Shown here piece after piece: positions 47,127 to 60,440 of a DNA stretch of 64,000 nucleotides. Positions within the stretch are counted from its first letter, which is position 1. Every line of letters begins with the position of its first letter. The stretch spans positions 1-64,000 of the forward strand of contig CAXKVV010000013.1 of the NCBI GenBank assembly GCA_964058805.1, written 5' to 3'. The translations under genes were made by a program, and so were the position numbers. The notes below the pieces were generated by a model. It was not told the DNA's origin. It searched no databases and worked only from the letters and a program-made list of their open reading frames with translations. The stretch comes from Schoenoplectus triqueter (lineage: Eukaryota > Streptophyta > Magnoliopsida > Poales > Cyperaceae).

Positions 47127-47879
47127 TATACTGTTATTCTGGATTATATATTGTCATATATTTTTATTTATTATTATTTTATTTATTCTGTGATTTCTGT
47201 ACTTTATTCATTTAGATTTTCGTACAAAGACGTGCGTGCGTGGTAAGACTAATTATCCTTAATATGATGTAATTATTCTAAGTATGACAAATGCAATCCA
47301 ATCAGATGCTACATATGGGCCCATCACACTTCCTTCATTGGATGACCCACGGGAGTGGGATGTGTGGGTACTCCAATGGAAACTTTTGATTTTTCATTCA
47401 TCATTTGAACGAGGTTTAAAGGGTAGGCACGGGTTAAGGATCCGGTACGGATTTCATGGGTTATCATGGGCATTGGTCTGGGTTATCATGAGTATGGGTT
47501 TGGGGGTTATCATGAGTATGGGTTTGGGTTATTACGGGTAGGTACAGGTTGGACGGGTTTTAGGCAAGTCGGATTTTAACGGATCATTTTAATTTTGTTT
47601 ATATAGTAAAAAGCTGATGTAGCGATGTATTACCATGTTTGCCTTACATTTTTTCCAATTTGCTTTGCTAATCTATGTAAAGTATTTTTATAATTAGACT
47701 CACATCATTTGAACTAGATAAGCAAGATTTAATCAAAATACATTGATTACATTAGAAACACTCAAATAAAGTATTTCAATTTAGAAAAAAAACTTAATAC
47801 ATATTTCGATCTGCTACATTATCAGTCTTCATTAACTATCTATATTAGCAACCTTAGTAAATTTTAAAATTTTCATATC
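47127..47879. other. Intergenic DNA with a GGGTTATCATG repeat
   Basis: GGTTATCATGRGYATKGGT recurs three to four times at 47455-47530. A small frame from 47284 (TYGPITLPSLDDPREWDVW) is not recognised as a family. No other feature seen. Confidence 0.4.
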
Positions 47880-48205
47880 AGGTCATTTCAGATTTTGGGT
47901 TGTATCAGATTGGATCGGGTTGAGTATCGAGTCATTTAGTGTCGGGTCATTTTGGGTTTTCAGGTCATATCAGGTCGGGTTGGATTGAATATCAGGTCAT
48001 CTAGTGTCGGGTCATTTTGGGTTTCAGGTCATATCAGGTCGAGTCATTTAGTATCGGGTCATTTCGGGTTTTGGATCATATCAAGTCGGGTCAAATATCA
48101 AGTTATTTAGTGTTGGATCATTTTGGATTTCGGATCGTATCAGATCAGATCGAGTTATTTAGTGCTGGATTATTTTAAATTTTGAATCATATCGAGTTCA
48201 GACAG
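47880..48205. repeat. GTCGGGTCATTTTGGGTTTC minisatellite
   Basis: About five degenerate units of 55-75 bases combining CAGGTCATATCAGGTCGGGT and TTTAGTGTCGGGTCATTTTG. The end near 48250 (CGAATTTTGCCACTC) looks like a hAT-type MITE terminus, so the array may be its interior. Confidence 0.7.
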
Positions 48206-48259
48206 ATTAGACATATTTTTTAAATCGGATCGGATCGAATTTTGCCACTCTCGTTCCTT

Positions 48260-49992
48260 CCGTGATGGATAAGGTACGAAACGGAAACTACTTGAAAGTC
48301 TATGGCTGCGACATGTGCATCCAATATTTGTTCACATGTACAAGGATCATATTAATCAAGTCAAGATTTGAGAATCTATGATATCATCTGCATCTAATAG
48401 TTTAATCAAGCAAGGAGGCGTAGTCATCTGGTTATGGCGTGTGCTCTTTTGAAAGCAAAACATTACTTTGATCTTTTGGTGTAGTATTTATAGCCACTAA
48501 GCCACATATTTCTATATGCATATATGATTTTCCGAAATTTAAAAGGAATAATACAGCTTTTGTTCAACGCAACTTTGCATTATCCATCAAATACCATATA
48601 AACTTATATTGTTTGAATTATTATTATCATTAATTTCAAATTAATATTCACTTGTTTCTATTAATATATATGTTGAGTTTGTAAAATACATGAGATGCGA
48701 AATTTTAATTTTTTTTAATGCAATCCAATTGAAAATCAAAGATTATGTATATATAATTCGAATCTAACTATGAATTTATGAATAATATATCTTATTTCGT
48801 ATCATAACCAAACGTGATGACCTTCTTTGGATGGTGGTTTTGTTTACCTTCACAAATCACTGGAAAAACGTTGTTTGTTGTTCTCGTCTCACGAAAACCT
48901 TCCAAACATAAAGTCTCTACCGCGTATACTTCTTGACGCATCAAAACAAATTTGTTAGATCTCTAATAGAATAAGAATTTCAAATTCTTTTTATTCTCAA
49001 CACATGAGAGCAATATTAAATGCTCAAATTAAATTGAAGAGATTAAAAATAAAAAACACTCCTATGTTCTTCTTTTCGAATAAGATATATCTGAAGCGCT
49101 CTCTCACACACCAAATCTCTTTGTATATATATGAATTAATCTCGACAAAGAGAGCAAAAACCATAAAAAATAACTGAACCTCTTTTGTTATTATTTTATT
49201 TTTCAGAACCATCTCCTGGCCAAAAGAAACCTCTTTACAACCAACCTTTATAATTTTATTTTGCGCAAAAAATAAAGAAAAGAAGTCATTTGTAATCTTC
49301 TGCCGAATTAATTCATGGGCTTGGACTCAATCTGAACCTAAGTACATTTCATTTATAATTTGGATCTCATTCAAATTAATTAATAATGTTCTGTATAATT
49401 AATTAATTATTTTATGCTTCAACTTGTCAAACAGAATAATTCAGTAGGATCCATATCATGATCAGTAATAAATTAATATATATTAATTTATAAATCATAA
49501 TTGACATCAAGCTAGGCGTTATGATCACTCAATCAGACAGATAAATCTTGATCCTTTATTCTTTTGTATTAAATTTTTTTGTCACGTAATATCTTATTAA
49601 TTAATGTCAAGTGTAAAAATATATCCTTAATCATTAATTATTTTCTTAATCCTCAGTGCATAGTTATTAATATGTGATCATCCGATAATCATAAATTGCA
49701 TATATAATAATTATCACTGTATCAAGGGGCTCAGAGATATCACTAATCTCATACAAAATGAGATGGATAAAATATCTTATTGTCTATTTATAATTCATAG
49801 TGTATATCCGAAAATTATCTTTATATTTCTCAGTTAAGAGCAATATTTGATAATTGCACAAAATATACATTAATTATCTAAAATTATAAATATCTCAGAT
49901 AATAGAATTTAATATTAATTTATGACCTCACTGATGACATAAACACAATCCATATATATCAAGTCAAAATGGTCAGGTTCAATATCATGCAC

Positions 49993-50020
<28 letters not shown>
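48260..50020. other. Intergenic AT-rich DNA
   Basis: No coding region or complete element recognised. It ends in an (AT)n tract (49999-50025) next to a MITE. Confidence 0.4.
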
Positions 50021-50028
<8 letters not shown>

Positions 50029-50030
50029 TA

Positions 50031-50412
50031 GGGCTATGGTGCTTCGCAAAGCACAAAATCTCCTGTGCTTCGTGTCTGTATCTCAAATTTAAAAGTTTAA
50101 ACGGCCAATCCAAACCGTTGAACATCATCTTCATATTAAAATATCCTTGGAGATCAAATTTTATATTTTTTTTGAAAATTTTTTAAATAATTATAAAGTT
50201 TGCTGATCTAATGATTTCTGCACCATCCAAAACTAATGATATTGTACCCATCTAAAAAATAGCAAAATTTTTCAAAAATATATATATTTTGATCTTCAAA
50301 GATAGTTCAATATGAAGATTATATTCAACGATTTGGATCAGCCGTTTGAACTTTCAAATTTGAGATATGAACGCGAATCATGGGAGATTTTATGCTTCGC
50401 GAAACACCATAG
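50031..50412. mobile_element. MITE with long terminal inverted repeats inserted beside (TA)n
   Basis: GGCTATGGTGCTTCGCAAAG at the left is the near-complement of GCTTCGCGAAACACCATAGCC at the right. Pairing continues inward through ACGGCCAATCCAAACCGTTG / CAACGATTTGGATCAGCCGT. The left flank is (TA)n and the right is (AC)(CT)n(TA)n. Rice has MITEs that target (TA)n microsatellites, and this arrangement is alike. A fragment with CTGAACCGTTCAACATGATC lies in the NLR gene A intron near 14785. Confidence 0.8.
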
Positions 50413-50447
50413 CCTCACACACACACTCTCTCTTTCTCTCTCTATAT

Positions 50448-50816
50448 ATAGTAAAAAAAGCTCACAGAGCCTTTCCATGAGGTTAACTCAAAAATTACAT
50501 CAAATCATCTCTAAATTTTAATTTATCAAGCTCATTAAATTCTTTATATGAAAATCTTATGGGATAAAAATTTGGAGTATTTTGAACTTCTTAATTCACC
50601 ATTTTTAATTTTTAAAAATGATGTTCAAATATTGAATATCTTATTATTATTTTTAGAGCTGATTTTTAAAAATTAAAAATCATGACTTAAAAGGCTCAAA
50701 ACACTCCAAATTTTTGCATCCGACAAGATTTTCATATAAAGAATTTAATGATAATGATAAAATAAATTTTGAAGATAATTTGATATATTTTTTGAGTTAA
50801 GCTCACGGTATCTTTA

Positions 50817-50822
<6 letters not shown>
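50448..50822. mobile_element. Long-inverted-repeat MITE beside (TA)n, family 1, second copy
   Basis: GAGGTTAACTCAAAAATTAC (left) pairs with ATATTTTTTGAGTTAAGCTC (right), and the middle parts match 40490-40885. Flanked by TATATATA on the left and by (CT)n(TA)n (50816-50852) on the right. Confidence 0.75.
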
Positions 50823-50852
<30 letters not shown>

Positions 50853-52276
50853 GTGTGTGATTAAATAGATACTCCGTATCAGTGATATGTGAAACATGAT
50901 TATATTTTTTAGTGTTTCATGCTAATGATATTAGACTAAGGATAATTAAGAATTTTATAATTCATGTCATCAACACAAATAATTCATAAAATATTTGAAC
51001 TAAAGGAACAAAATGATATAAATCATTCAATACATAAAACAAATTAAGAGTATCATTATAAATGATTGGTCCTCTATATCACTAAATTAACAATATGGCC
51101 GAACGATCAAATAACAATTTCATCTATTATAAACATTATGTTATTAAGGAATAACATTATAATACCTAATTTTGTTCCCACAAAAGCACAAACCGTCCAC
51201 ACCGCAAACTTTCCAATTTTGATCGTCGCATCTTTTCATTTTATTTATTAAAGCTTTATTTTTTTATTTCAATTTTAGTCAGCAATTTGTACTGAAGAAG
51301 AATTAAATAGCCTCTCCCTCCAATTTTTTATTTTTAGAAAAGTTAAAAAATATTTCGCATGTTCTAATATCATTGTTCTGATATTTGCATGTAATGGAAA
51401 AGACCCAAAAATTTTGGGTCCTTTAAAAGAAAGCCAAAAGGCCCGAGAATATTATTCAGTCCTTGTCCACGTCCCTTCGCCATCCCTCTTCAGACAAAAT
51501 TTAGAAAAGTAGGGTCTTAAAAAAAATCTTGTCTTTTAGTATATTATAATTGTTTTTATGAAAGACTTTGCTTTAAATAATTTTTTGTATGGTTATACCA
51601 TGTTAAAAGGAAAATTGGAATAGTAAAAACTTGAAACCTCTAATAATTTGTGTTGCCAGAATTTTATTATTCTACATGAATGACTTTATTAACAATATTT
51701 GCATAATTGACTTTATTATTATTGTTATTACTAAAATCTGTGGATTAAAAAATATGTTTACATTTTGCTTAATTGTATTATTCTAAAATTTCTTTTAAAA
51801 TGGCATAAATATACAAAAAAATCATTCAAAACAAAATATTTCATAAAAATATAGAATTAAATAAAACTCAATAATTAATATTTTATTAAGACCTAGACTT
51901 TTGTTTAAAGATTTTACTTGATGCAACTCTGGAAAAAAAGATAAATACATTTTTCACTACGACATCGATTTAGTGGCATGAGGGAGCTTTGGCAAATAAT
52001 AACGCCTTGCCTTCTATGGTCGACAGTGGTTAACTAAGAATTAGTTAGCTGAAGGAATTGGATCAAGAATTCAAGATGGCACTAGGACTCGAGTATTAGA
52101 ATTTGAATATTATACAGTAAAAATGGCAAAGAAGTTGAAGCCTGCTTGTTCAGGTGTTCATAAGCTTCAGCTGGGACAAAAATAAGGCTTCACATTCACA
52201 TAACAGATTTAATTACCCCCAACAGTTTCATCCTAATTATCGATCTAGGAAAGCATGAATCATTTTCTTTTCTTTT
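50853..52276. other. Intergenic AT-rich DNA
   Basis: No coding region, RNA gene or element boundary recognised. Confidence 0.4.
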
Positions 52277-52397
52277 TTCAGTGATCCACGGAGCAAATAT
52301 ATCTAATTTCAGTGTATTTCCACAAATATCAATTTACAGTTTTCTCGGAAAATTGCACATGTGATTCATGTATTTCCCAAACTACCGCTCAACTACT
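52277..52397. repeat. Direct repeat flanking the NLR B block, left copy
   Basis: About 120 bases matching 60321-60440, same orientation. Landmarks are GGAGCAAATATATCTAATTT, TTTTCTCGGAAAATTG and GATTCATGTATTTCCCAAAC. The two copies bracket the 8-kb block with NLR gene B and repeat X copy 3. Confidence 0.85.
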
Positions 52398-52951
52398 TCA
52401 GAACATAAGCAAGACAGAGTAATGCATGTTCGATCAGATGACCATACCTCTCAGTCTCAGGCAATTTAATTGCTGAGGTTGAAAGAGTGGGAGTGGTAAC
52501 GGGCCAGATTGGGCTTGATTGCCCGAAATTCATGTTCGATCCGTCATTTTCAGTACGAAATCATAGCATGATCTTTTTTAAAAGAGAACAGATTTTGCTC
52601 GAGTAAAATTTAAAAGAATTTACTATATCGTAGTCATGTCATGTGTAGCCAACTTTCTTTTTAATTAACTGACTCAAAATAAAAATAAAAAAATAAAGCA
52701 ATACAGATTCAAGCAAAAATTAAACACAAGTTCGGTGCAATATAGTTAGATAAAAAAAAATGTACTTTTTAGAATGTTCAATAGTTAAAATGTGCCTTTA
52801 TTTGCATAAAAGACTCAAATAAAATCAATTAGCGAAACTATATCTCTTGTCTGGATATCATTAGTGTCTTAACAATTTGTATGGAATAAATGTTTTCAGA
52901 GCTACTATTGCAAAACGAAAACATTACAATAAATGAAAGGGATCCTTGAAA

Positions 52952-53305
52952 ATTATTTAGTTTGACATTCTTGACAATCAACTTAATATAATTTCATTGA
53001 AAATATTTAAAATAGAAAAAATACAAACATATTCTTAAGCTCATAGGATGATTGTGTTTCAAATTTGATGTGATTTTGAGTGTCATTTGATATTCTATCA
53101 AATGTCATAAAAATGACATGATGATTTTAATGATTTAAATTTAGCAGTGTTTGATGGAATATCAAATGAAACTAAAAATTACATTAAATTTAAAACACAA
53201 TCAATTTACAAGCTTAAAAATATATTTATAAATTTTTTTCATTTTTAATATTTTTTATGAATTTATATTAAATTAGTTATCAAGATTATCAAACTAAATA
53301 ATAGT
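52952..53305. mobile_element. Long-inverted-repeat MITE, complete (copy B)
   Basis: AATTATTTAGTTTGACATTC at the left pairs with TTATCAAACTAAATAATAG at the right, and the arms extend almost to the centre (CAAATTTGATGTG / ACATTAAATTTAAAAC). It predates the NLR duplication, since copy A has the same element with its left end deleted. Confidence 0.75.
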
Positions 53306-53721
53306 CAATACATCCCACCCATAATAAAAATAATAATATATTTAATTAGTTGCTAAAGAAAAAAGAGAGATGCATTGCATGCCTTGCTTGAAACAAAGAA
53401 GCTCAGAAATTTAATTTTGAAGAATGAGAAATAAAATTTTTGGGTCATGGACTCTTTTTCTTGTTGTAATTTGTGAAAAAACATTCACCTTCAATGTCGG
53501 TTGGGGAGCCAATCTGGGAAAGCATTGTCGTGTCAACCAGGGCAACAGTGCAGCAACGATCTTATGGGCATGGGGTCTGGCCGCCTGGCTCAGGGGTGGT
53601 AAAGGGCTCCTCGAGTTGCCCAACGCAATTTTGCTTCCGCCCCAAGCACAATGAATCGGCCATTACCATTGGAGGAACGAGACGATGCTATTTTAGTACT
53701 TTAGGCTAAACTGACCTTGCA

Positions 53722-56700
53722 TTAATTGATGTTGGTGATGAAGCTGAATGGTGTCTTCTGGTAGGTAGCATAGAGCGATTCATCCCATGAGTTGATTTTC
53801 ACATTGGGAATGTGCTTGAATTTGTTCCACTCTAAACCTCCATTATCCTGGTTTGTAATGTTTCGTAATAGCTCCTCGCTACAGCCAATTTTTAGCTTCT
53901 CTGGCATTATTGTCATCAGGTACTCTGGGAGAACTTCCATTTTAGAATCGTACAATTTCATTAGTTGCACTGAATTATTTAGGTTGTCAATGGTTTTTAG
54001 ATTCGGACAATCCTGGATTTGAATATGTGAGACGCTTGGCAGATTTGACATTCTCTCCAAGTTTGAGTTTCTACTAACACGAATGTCCTTGATGGACGGA
54101 AAGTTCTCTATGATAATTAAATTCTCGGCACGCTCGATTTCTAGGTGCTCCAAAGAAGTAGCATGCACTGAAATACCCTCGGGAAGAGATCTCAGCAGGG
54201 GACATGACCTAATAAATAATTTTCTTAGCTTGGGCATGGCTGACTCTCCTTTCTTCCACTGCCACTCTTTCCAATTCTCCATCCCTTCAAACCTCAGTGT
54301 ATCTAGTTTCGGAAATGGTGCTATGACAGGGTAATTCCTTCCAATTAAACTTCCACTCTTCATATCTGTCCCCAAAAGCTCCTCTCCCACGCTCACAACT
54401 GAATATGCATCTTTAATTACAAGGTAATCCAAATTGGGAAGTTGGCCCAATGGAGCAAGATTCTCAAAGCAATTACAATTTATGATCTCAATAAATCTCA
54501 AGTTTGGAAAGGTTGCCCCCAAATTCAACCAATTTGGAAGATAATTACCAAAGTAACCTCTAATTTCAAGAATTTCCAAGGAATGTGGAGGTGAAAGCTC
54601 ATTTAAAATACACTCACTTTTCATTTTCTTCTCATTTGTTTGTGAGACTTGATCTTCCCAATTCAATGATGTGAATTCAAGACGGAGTTTTTGCAACCGA
54701 TGTTTGCTTGTAAGGTTTGCTATCTTTACTATGTTCATTTCAGATGCTCTCTCTAACCCATCTAAAAATAAGCCAACTAGTTGCGATAGAGCTTCTAAGT
54801 CATCTAAGCTACTAGATCCTTTCGGATTATTGCCTGGCTTGAAGCCATGGAGCTGAATGAGTTTTTCCAAATTTTTCAAACCTGCTGGGACCATCTCAAC
54901 ATTTGTTCCTTGCAAAGAAAGGTATCTCAGTTGTCTTAGACTAGTGATGCTATGAGGGAGATGTGACAACTCTATGCAGCCCCGGATATTCAAATAAACC
55001 AAATTTCTTAGATTTCCTATGGAAACTGGAAGAATTCTTATCATCGAATTACTAACATCCAAGTATCTGAGATGCACAAGGCGGGGCAAGGCAGATGGTA
55101 GGGTTGAAATATTACAAAACCTAAGATCTAAAATACGAAGGTTAAAGAGGTTTCTACATAAATCAGCAAGTGCATTTTCAAGTACTTTTTCAATCAATAA
55201 TGTTCTCAAATATTTTTCTTGATTAACTACTTTGGAGTTTGCCTCAATTCCTTTCATCGACAACCGACGTAGTTTTAAAGAAGACTCTCGCTTTAGCATA
55301 CTCTCTCCTTCTTTTAGAGTATGATTTTCATCTTTCCCCAAATAGCGAGCAAAGGACCACAAGAGGTCATGCATTTTACACTCATATTGATCATAATTGT
55401 TGCCAGAATCTTCCAAAAGATTCCTCAGCAATAACTCCCTATAATACTCAACCCCCAGCTTCCATAGATTTTCATTATCTTGCAAAAATCCTTCTGCAAA
55501 CCAGAGATATATTAAATTTGATTGTAGGAACAAATGATCTTCAGGATATAGGGAGCAAAAGATGAAACATTGTTTTAGAGGCGATGGAAGGTCCTCGTAG
55601 CTCAAATAAAATGCCTGATGGATGCCACTTGGCAGTCCCTCATTGAACCAGGACCACACATCATTATCTAAAACTGCTTGCCATTCGCCTTTTGTTCTTC
55701 CTTTCATGCAAAGTACACCTCCTACACTTTTGATAGCAAGAGGTAAGCCATCACATCTCTGAACTAGTTGTAACCCAATATCCTTGAATTCTTGAATCTC
55801 ACTCTCTTCCTCATCTTGAAATACCTGACATTAGAGATTTCAGAGCTACAATAAAAATATAAAGATAAAGTGAAATTCCAAGTCGAATACTTTGAAATGA
55901 AAATAGAACAAATATCAGCAAAGGATGTAGGACAAACAATTTATTAGATGTATTCATTATTATGCCCAAAGTAGAAGTTATGAGTATTTTTTTGCTCAAA
56001 CAACCATATGTTAAGAGATATGATGTTTTGTAAACCATAAAATGTTCTTTACAATGGGCTTATGTCTCAGGGTCTCCATATTTAAATCTATTTGAAGATC
56101 AAATTTTCAAAATCAGATTCTATATAGTGATTTTATTCTTTTGCATTTTCAAAAAATCAGATAGTACATTTGAAAATTTTAAAAACGTACTATTTAAAAA
56201 TTGCACAAATTAAACTCAGTGTAAAGTACAGAGACAAATATTTTTTTAAATGAGTGAAAAATGATTAATGAATTTTATTAAAATACAGAGATAAATATTG
56301 AATAATTTGAATGGGCTATTTGAATTTTCAAAAAATATAAAATATCAGTGTAAAGTAAGGGGCACAAGTGTGTTTGTTAAAATCTAATAAGTATTATATT
56401 TGAAAAAAGAAATGGATGCAGAATCGATTTTCAGAAAGTGAAGAAGAATGATATCACCATTTACTGAAGAAGAACAAACAAAATCAATATTCACTCATAT
56501 TTATATAGCATTAGCCATTAAATAAGGCCAAACTTTTGGTACTGCTACCAAACTGTTTGTTTAAGAACCCAATTTGTATATCACAGCATAACTAGTGGAC
56601 ACTGGAAGCTAGCTTAGCGAAGATATATTCCAGCAAGTTGTATTTTTATTCGGTTATCTGGTTTTGATTGATCCTGTATTGAACCGGAATCAGCAATTAT

Positions 56701-57877
56701 TAGGTTTTAGGAATAAAATGGATCATGTTGCAGATCTAGTGATGATATTAATTGTTATATATACCTGTTTGATCAATAGGGACCAGCCATCCTCGTCGCA
56801 CAACCTCTCCACACGATGCGTCTTTGTTGCCCTCATACCATTTGCAACTCTTTCATCTCGAGTCGTGATGAGTAACCGACTTCCATCTGCTCCACTCATC
56901 AATGGAGCACGCAACAGGTCATCCCAAATTGCTCGACTCTCTTCCCAAATGTCATCCAGAACAAGCAAAAACTTTTTCCCTTGGACAAGCCTCTGCAATA
57001 AAGGCACCAGCTCCGATCTTTCGTGCGCAGCACCATGATCACCTCCTACCTCTCTGATGATACCCTTCAACAATTCTACTCCTCTCACCTCCTTTGAAAC
57101 ACAAACCCAAATTTTTAACTTGAATTCCGCCTGAATTCGTTGATCATTGAAGATCCTTTTCGCCAGAGTGGTCTTTCCAATGCCACCCATCCCCACAATA
57201 GCCACCACAACAACTTTTTCTCTCGCCCCCTTCACCTTCAGTTCTTCGGTCAGACAGTTCACTAATATTTCAGTATCTTGTTCAATCTTTTCTCCCACAA
57301 TATCATCTTGTACAATCAAAGGATCAGTCTTGCGATAGATGATTGAGTCCACTCGGCGAACTTGATCAGAGGGCGCATGGAACTCAATCAATCCCAGATC
57401 AGTCTTTCTCTTGGCAATCTCTTCTAACCTATCATTGATATCCTTAATTTTCGAACCAATCTGATGAGCAAAGAACGGGTCGCGGATACAAGACAAAAAA
57501 CGGCCGCAGCCGCAAGCAATTGGAGACAAACAAGAAGTGCAGTCAGCGAGGTGCTCCTTGGCCTTGATCTCATAGAGATCAATGACATCATCAGCATCAT
57601 ACATGACATCTTTGAGCTCCATGAGCCAGTTCTCAATGGCACGGTTGTTGGTTTTCTTCTTCTCGGCATCATAAAGGATAGGTATAATATAACCAACAGT
57701 CTTATTGAGCTTCTCGATCTGGCCAGGGATGCCGAGCAGCATGCCCACTTCATCCTGCACCATCTGCGTGAGAAGTTCACTAAACTTGGACAGGAAGGCA
57801 TCAAGTATCATTGTCATATTTGTTTTGAATGAGCGATTAATGAGAGCTGCACATCTGCAGCCAGGGGTCGGATCCAA
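53722..57877 (-). CDS. CC-NB-ARC-LRR disease resistance protein (RGA-like), gene B
   Basis: Exons complement(56765-57877) and complement(53722-55824), joined at phase 0 across a 940-base intron, give 1071 residues with the same motif positions as gene A. The P-loop GMGGIGKTT, LLVLDDIWE, GLPL, RNBS-D and MHD are all intact. By eye there are about 18 substitutions from gene A in the 371 residues of exon 1 and about 45 in the 700 of exon 2, most in the LRR (for example around CVREELLGTD versus SVGEELLGTD). From residue 223 to the end of exon 1 only about one or two changes are seen. The start may again be Met21 or Met23. The 5' flank is uninterrupted, unlike gene A. Both copies look functional by sequence. 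Confidence 0.93.
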
Positions 57878-58321
57878 ATAGTCTTCCTTGATATGATTTT
57901 CAACGGTGGCAGATTATTATTTTTTCCTCAAGTTGAAGCTGATTGGTCACCGGCATGATTTTTTTATTAATAACAAAATATTGAAATCGATCTACGTGAT
58001 GAACTAATATTATAAATTTATCTAGCGCATAATTAAGTGGTCAAAGAATAAAAAAAAATGAATGTACGAGGGTAACTTATAAACCTTCGATGTATTTATA
58101 ATTAGTTGTTCGATTTTATACTAAATGAATTTGGAAATTTATATATTTGTGAATAAATTTCATATTCATAGTATAAATTGATTTTCGTGGTTGGAATTTG
58201 TCGTTTGAAATACATTCGATTGATATTTTAATTAAGATTATCAATAGCCTTAATAAATATTTTATTATAATGTCTCGCTCTTTTATGTTTCAAAATAATA
58301 TATTGATTTTTTTAATTCTCT

Positions 58322-60095
58322 AAAAAGGAATGTCTTGTTTTTCATTAGAAACAAAATCAATTATATTTTTATAAGAAAACACATGACATTTCATAAGTAT
58401 TTCAGTACTAATGAGTCTGGGTATTTTTTTTTCATATATCATATAGCAAAACAAATACATGATATAACACAACGTTGAAGAAAAAAAAACAAATATAAAT
58501 ATATTAATTGAGACGGAACTATGTGCCAACAATATTATCTAATACTGGAATCATGTGCCAACAAACCATGAGCTGTTGCTAGTTGCTACTTGACCTGCTC
58601 CAACTAATATCTAATTTGGACTGAGTATTTATTTATTTTTTTTGACTGATTAGAAGGATCCAAATTAATATTTCTAACTCTAACTTTTTTTAGAAACTAA
58701 ATTAAAATTTCAAACGCTTAAAAACTATTTAACTTAAACCCGAATTAATATCTCAAATCCTCCAATTTTTTTTGTAACCAGAATTAAAAAAGTTTGGTGT
58801 TGTTTATAGCTAATAAAGTTCAAGTTGCACCTTGCGTTAAACGCCGTGTAATAGACGAAGAAGGCTCCTCCTTTTCAATTTTGAATAGCTTTACTGGGGG
58901 CAAATAAATACGTGGCTGATTCTTTCCGGATTAATGTGATGAATGGTTAACACCAGCAGTTTAACTTCATTATGAGTGCTTAAAGAAACTATTATATAAA
59001 CGGTCATCCGGAGCAAATTCCTTATGATACAGATTGTTTTTCTGTCTAAATATCTAATTTGCCTATCTAAATATTTATTTTACTTATCTAAATACACAAT
59101 TCACATATATAAATACATAATTCACCTATCTAAATATCTAGTTTATCTATCTAAATAACTAGTTCACTTATCTAAATATTTTGTTCATTTACCTAAATAT
59201 CTAATTCACTTATATCTAAATACCTCAACATCCCTGTGAATGTATGTATCCTTAACTTGTACCAATTCTACATTTGAAAGTTGAAATGTGGAAATTATCA
59301 TTAGTGAATTGATAAATATGTGCGTTGTACGTGTTATGTGTTAGCACATATTATATCAATAGGTGTTCTCGTGTTTAAACATGTGTGTTAATTTTAACGT
59401 ATTAATTTAAAAATCTGAATATGCACGTTAAACATGTGATATGTCTAAACACATCGTGCAAGACGTGTTTGTGTTTATATGTGTTTGTCATGTGTCGACA
59501 CTTGTATAACACATATAAATTTGACATAAATTATAAAAACTCAGAACAATCAGAAAAATGTGACAAAATTCAAAATAAATTAAGAAAATCATGAAGTGCT
59601 AAATATGTCTTTATATGTTCTACGCGTACATTTGATGTGCTAGATATACTTATTTAACTGTATCAAATTATTCATGTTATTAACATATATATTTAAAAAT
59701 ATGACATATTTGACATATAAACACATCACACACTCATACGTATAGAAATAAAGACGTCTTTTGAAATACATTTGTGAATTGTACTTGTCGCCAAGAAAAT
59801 CAAACAGAAAATTAATTTATTAAGGGTTTCTTGAAAATGTCGGCTAGTCTGGATTTTAGTAATTAATGGCGTTAAGAAAAAAATATTTGTCCGCAGTTCT
59901 TATATGTAGATTATTCTTCCCAAAGTTGACATATTATTTCTTTGTTATCTTGGTATATATGTTCGCCTATCAAACTTCAACTGGCCTCAATTAAAAAATA
60001 GATTTAACTGAAATTATGCTAGTATTAATTTAAAAACCAGACATTATACGCTGAAAAATAGATTTTAACTGAATTTATGCGCGTATTCATTAAAA
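58322..60095. repeat. Repeat X, copy 3
   Basis: Follows the order of copies 1 and 2 (GGAATGTCTTG start, CATGATATAACACAAC, 21-bp minisatellite at 59040-59215, GTGTTAGCACATATTATATC, ATGCGCGTATTCATTAAA end). It lacks the foldback/(AT)n segment found at 28636-29008 of copy 1. No coding region. Confidence 0.8.
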
Positions 60096-60170
60096 AAAAA
60101 CATTATACGCTAAGTAAATTTGATTTCGGTGAATCGAAGGAATATTTAAAGAAACAACTCAACAAATACA

Positions 60171-60272
<102 letters not shown>

Positions 60273-60320
60273 GAAATGTGCATCTAGGATTTAGAAGATT
60301 TTTTTTTGTTTGTTACTCTA

Positions 60321-60440
60321 GTTTCAGTGATCGACGGAGCAAATATATCTAATTTCAGTGATTTCCAAATATCAATTTACAATTTTCTCGGAAAATTGCG
60401 CATGTGATTCATGTATTTCCCAAACTACCGCTCAACAACT
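60321..60440. repeat. Direct repeat flanking the NLR B block, right copy
   Basis: Partner of 52277-52397, with a few substitutions and a small deletion near 60358. Confidence 0.85.

Larger units (their letters stand above)
52434..58317. repeat. Segmental duplication, copy B (carries NLR gene B)
   Basis: Collinear with 11578-19215 without the hAT-like insertion. It keeps 52533-52985, missing from copy A. The intron of the NLR gene lacks about 40 bases relative to copy A (near 56075). Confidence 0.9.

Noticed and set aside
47284..47541. 85-codon frame starting MTNAIQSDATYGPITLPS
   Set aside because: The C-terminal half is made of a GGGTTATCATG DNA repeat and the N-terminal half is unrecognised; insufficient support for a gene.
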